The notes beneath the pieces are model-generated. The model was not told the origin of the DNA. It saw only the letters and a program-made list of their open reading frames with translations, and made no database searches. The translations under genes were made by a program, and so were the position numbers. Source: Planctomyces sp. SH-PL62 (GTDB taxonomy: Bacteria; Planctomycetota; Planctomycetia; Isosphaerales; Isosphaeraceae). Taken from it: a stretch of DNA of 64,000 nt. Location: the NCBI RefSeq assembly GCF_001610895.1, contig NZ_CP011273.1, positions 4,030,001-4,094,000 on the forward strand, given 5' to 3'. Below are positions 63,701 through 64,000 of this stretch, piece after piece; positions within the stretch are counted from its first letter, which is position 1; the number at the start of each line of letters is the position of its first letter.

Positions 63701-64000
63701 TCGTTCGTGAGGACGGTCGACTCGAACCCCGTCCACAAGATCCAGAGCTACCGCTTCGGGCCTCGCGAGCGGTTCCAGATCCCGACGCGGGACGGGTTCC
63801 TGATGGAAGCCGAACTGATCCTGCCGCCGGACCTGGACCCGAACGTCAAGCATCCGGTCTGGTTCACGACTTACGGCGGTCCGCACACGCCTGTGGTCAA
63901 CGACGCCTGGGCGAACGGCCGTGTCTGGGACCAGGCTCTGGCCGCGGAGGGCTTCATCGTGTTCCGCGTCGACCCCCGCCCGGCCAGCGGCAAGGGGGCG
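60761..64000 (+). CDS. Exopeptidase fusion: M14 zinc carboxypeptidase plus DPP IV-like S9 peptidase (3' end cut by window)
   Basis: One frame stays open from 60761 to the window end (1080 residues, no stop). Residues 1-19 are a signal peptide (MLLSTVLLFGLLPAVPAQA). Residues about 25-340 are an M14 carboxypeptidase: the zinc motif His105-x-x-Glu108 in 'IGDIHGGEVCGKE', third ligand His207 in 'LDTHTTNGS', substrate Arg/Asn region 'GLDLNRDF', catalytic Glu294 in 'ILSEAYAY'. Residues about 340-525 are a linking beta-rich region. From about 530 on is a DPP IV-type propeller with the N-terminus-recognising double Glu in 'DWVYFEEIFNRSWTAHWWSP'. The alpha/beta-hydrolase part begins ('VWFTTYGGPH') but the triad lies beyond the end. 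GAGGAA lies ten bases before the ATG. Confidence 0.8.
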   Translation, partial: MLLSTVLLFGLLPAVPAQAPTSPPVEELATVAEKSGFKATARHEDVVALCRKLAEKSPNVVFSELGRSDEGRPLPLLIFADPPVKTPAQAAASGKLVVMAIGDIHGGEVCGKEGLLMLARELAVEPHPELLKNLIVVVAPLYNADGNERIAKDNRPGQVGPEEGMGVRGNARGLDLNRDFIKLEAPETLALVKFLNEWDPHIVLDTHTTNGSHHRYTITYDGPRNPSGDPSLIRYARTKLFPALTAAFKQTTGLDSYYYGSFGGGHDRWEGFPALGRFGTNYVGLRNRIGILSEAYAYAPYETRVLATRDFARECLKYASTNQDEIKKLLDDARKAAEVRSPAEPRRVALRSEPRPLADAEPILGYVEKEEDGRRAATDEPRDYRSKVMVDFEAVETAVRPFAYLLSADQAEAAALLQRHGIRVEELREDLDLEVEVSRIDEITRPESSGWDRQDVRELRVSPRTEPRRVLAGTLVVRDAQPLGALAAYLLEPRSEDGLATWRTFPGLRAGDDFPVLRLAAPAELLTTPARDYAEPKSGLPIRFDAAGRVVDGSFGGSAIGVEWLDDEHWLRGGRDGVLKVDALTGRAEPFVKSDQLLQALRLIPGLEEKAAEELSRRLASDVVAGDRPPSSRPRLDPTHKALLFEHEHDLYFVALDGSKGVRLTNAPGDETDAQFSPDGRRVSFVRDFDLHVVDVDAPTERALTTGGTDALRRGRADWVYFEEIFNRSWTAHWWSPDSQRIAFLEFDDAEVGTLTMLHDEESPRRVEVNRYPRAGEPNPRVRLGIVPAQGGPVQWADLSSYSAEAFLISGVSWRPDSRSAFAFVQDRVQTWLDLLEVPADGAAPHVLFRDRTKAWIADPSPPSFLDDGSFLWLSERDGWKHIYHYATDGSPKGRLTEGEWEVRSIQHVDRATGEVAFLGTRDAPMATQLYKVRPGGAVERITSGVGSYQTEHSPDGRRFVATWSDLSTPSRVKLHAADGSFVRTVDSNPVHKIQSYRFGPRERFQIPTRDGFLMEAELILPPDLDPNVKHPVWFTTYGGPHTPVVNDAWANGRVWDQALAAEGFIVFRVDPRPASGKGA

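Noticed and set aside
60206-63886. 1226-aa antisense ORF over the exopeptidase fusion
   Set aside because: The + strand has clear M14 and S9 motifs; the antisense protein has low-complexity Arg/Val/Asp/Leu composition.
1-64000. CRISPR array, IS element, integrase, prophage, tRNA or rRNA gene
   Set aside because: No regularly spaced repeats, transposase or integrase motifs, terminal repeats or tRNA-like folds were seen on reading; very short or degenerate cases could be missed.

Overview
This window is very GC-rich chromosomal DNA. It most likely comes from a planctomycete, probably of the Isosphaeraceae (Paludisphaera/Singulisphaera-like). The evidence is two secreted proteins with the planctomycete-type N-terminal 'ERRALLSG' / 'LEDRQLLSS' (LEPR-XLL) motif, a dockerin plus NPCBM-type giant protein, a DUF1080 protein, a PVC-type propeller/HEAT protein, a DUF3536 GH57 enzyme and a short UvrC. 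I see no rRNA, tRNA, CRISPR array, insertion sequence, prophage or plasmid gene. Nearly all frames are open in such DNA, so most long antisense ORFs are shadows. I annotate 41 genes, two of them cut by the window edges.

Layout. Positions 1-7.5 kb (mostly +): tail of a LarA-like protein, YgfZ, a GH57/DUF3536 enzyme, a small unknown gene (-), a UDP-galactopyranose-mutase-like flavoprotein and a DUF1080 protein. Positions 7.5-13.7 kb (-): a compact run miaB > SUKH protein > glnE > secreted hydrolase. Position 14 kb (+): an hpnR-like hopanoid C-3 methylase. Positions 15.6-28.8 kb (-): pckA; a phosphatase, fmt and def; a GldA/F/G-type ABC transporter with a DUF4340 protein; a polyprenol-phosphate sugar transferase; an anti-sigma-like protein and an ECF sigma factor. 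Positions 29.5-41.8 kb (+): a 1473-aa extracellular protein, a propeller/HEAT protein, an EamA permease, a SirB1-like protein and a thioredoxin lipoprotein. Positions 41.8-48.6 kb (-): fhs, an S9 peptidase, a POT peptide transporter and a lipase-like hydrolase. Positions 48.8-55 kb: two uncharacterised secreted proteins that converge and overlap, YjbQ, and a CAP-domain protein. Positions 55.5-64 kb (+): a phosphosugar mutase, uvrC, a response regulator, a charged small protein, and the start of a long exopeptidase that joins an M14 carboxypeptidase to a DPP IV-like S9 peptidase.

How genes fit together. Several genes suggest growth on peptides and polysaccharides: the S9 peptidase next to the POT transporter, the M14-S9 fusion, and the giant dockerin/NPCBM protein. 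Housekeeping is represented by translation initiation and processing (fmt, def), tRNA modification (miaB), one-carbon metabolism (fhs), gluconeogenesis (pckA), nitrogen control (glnE) and DNA repair (uvrC).

The most notable observations are three. (1) Three of the four genes of the ABC/Gld operon each carry a single missing base in a G/C run, while other genes in the window are intact, including one with two in-frame runs of nine Gs. (2) A carboxypeptidase and a dipeptidyl peptidase share one open frame. (3) An HpnR-type 3-methylhopanoid enzyme occurs in a likely planctomycete.
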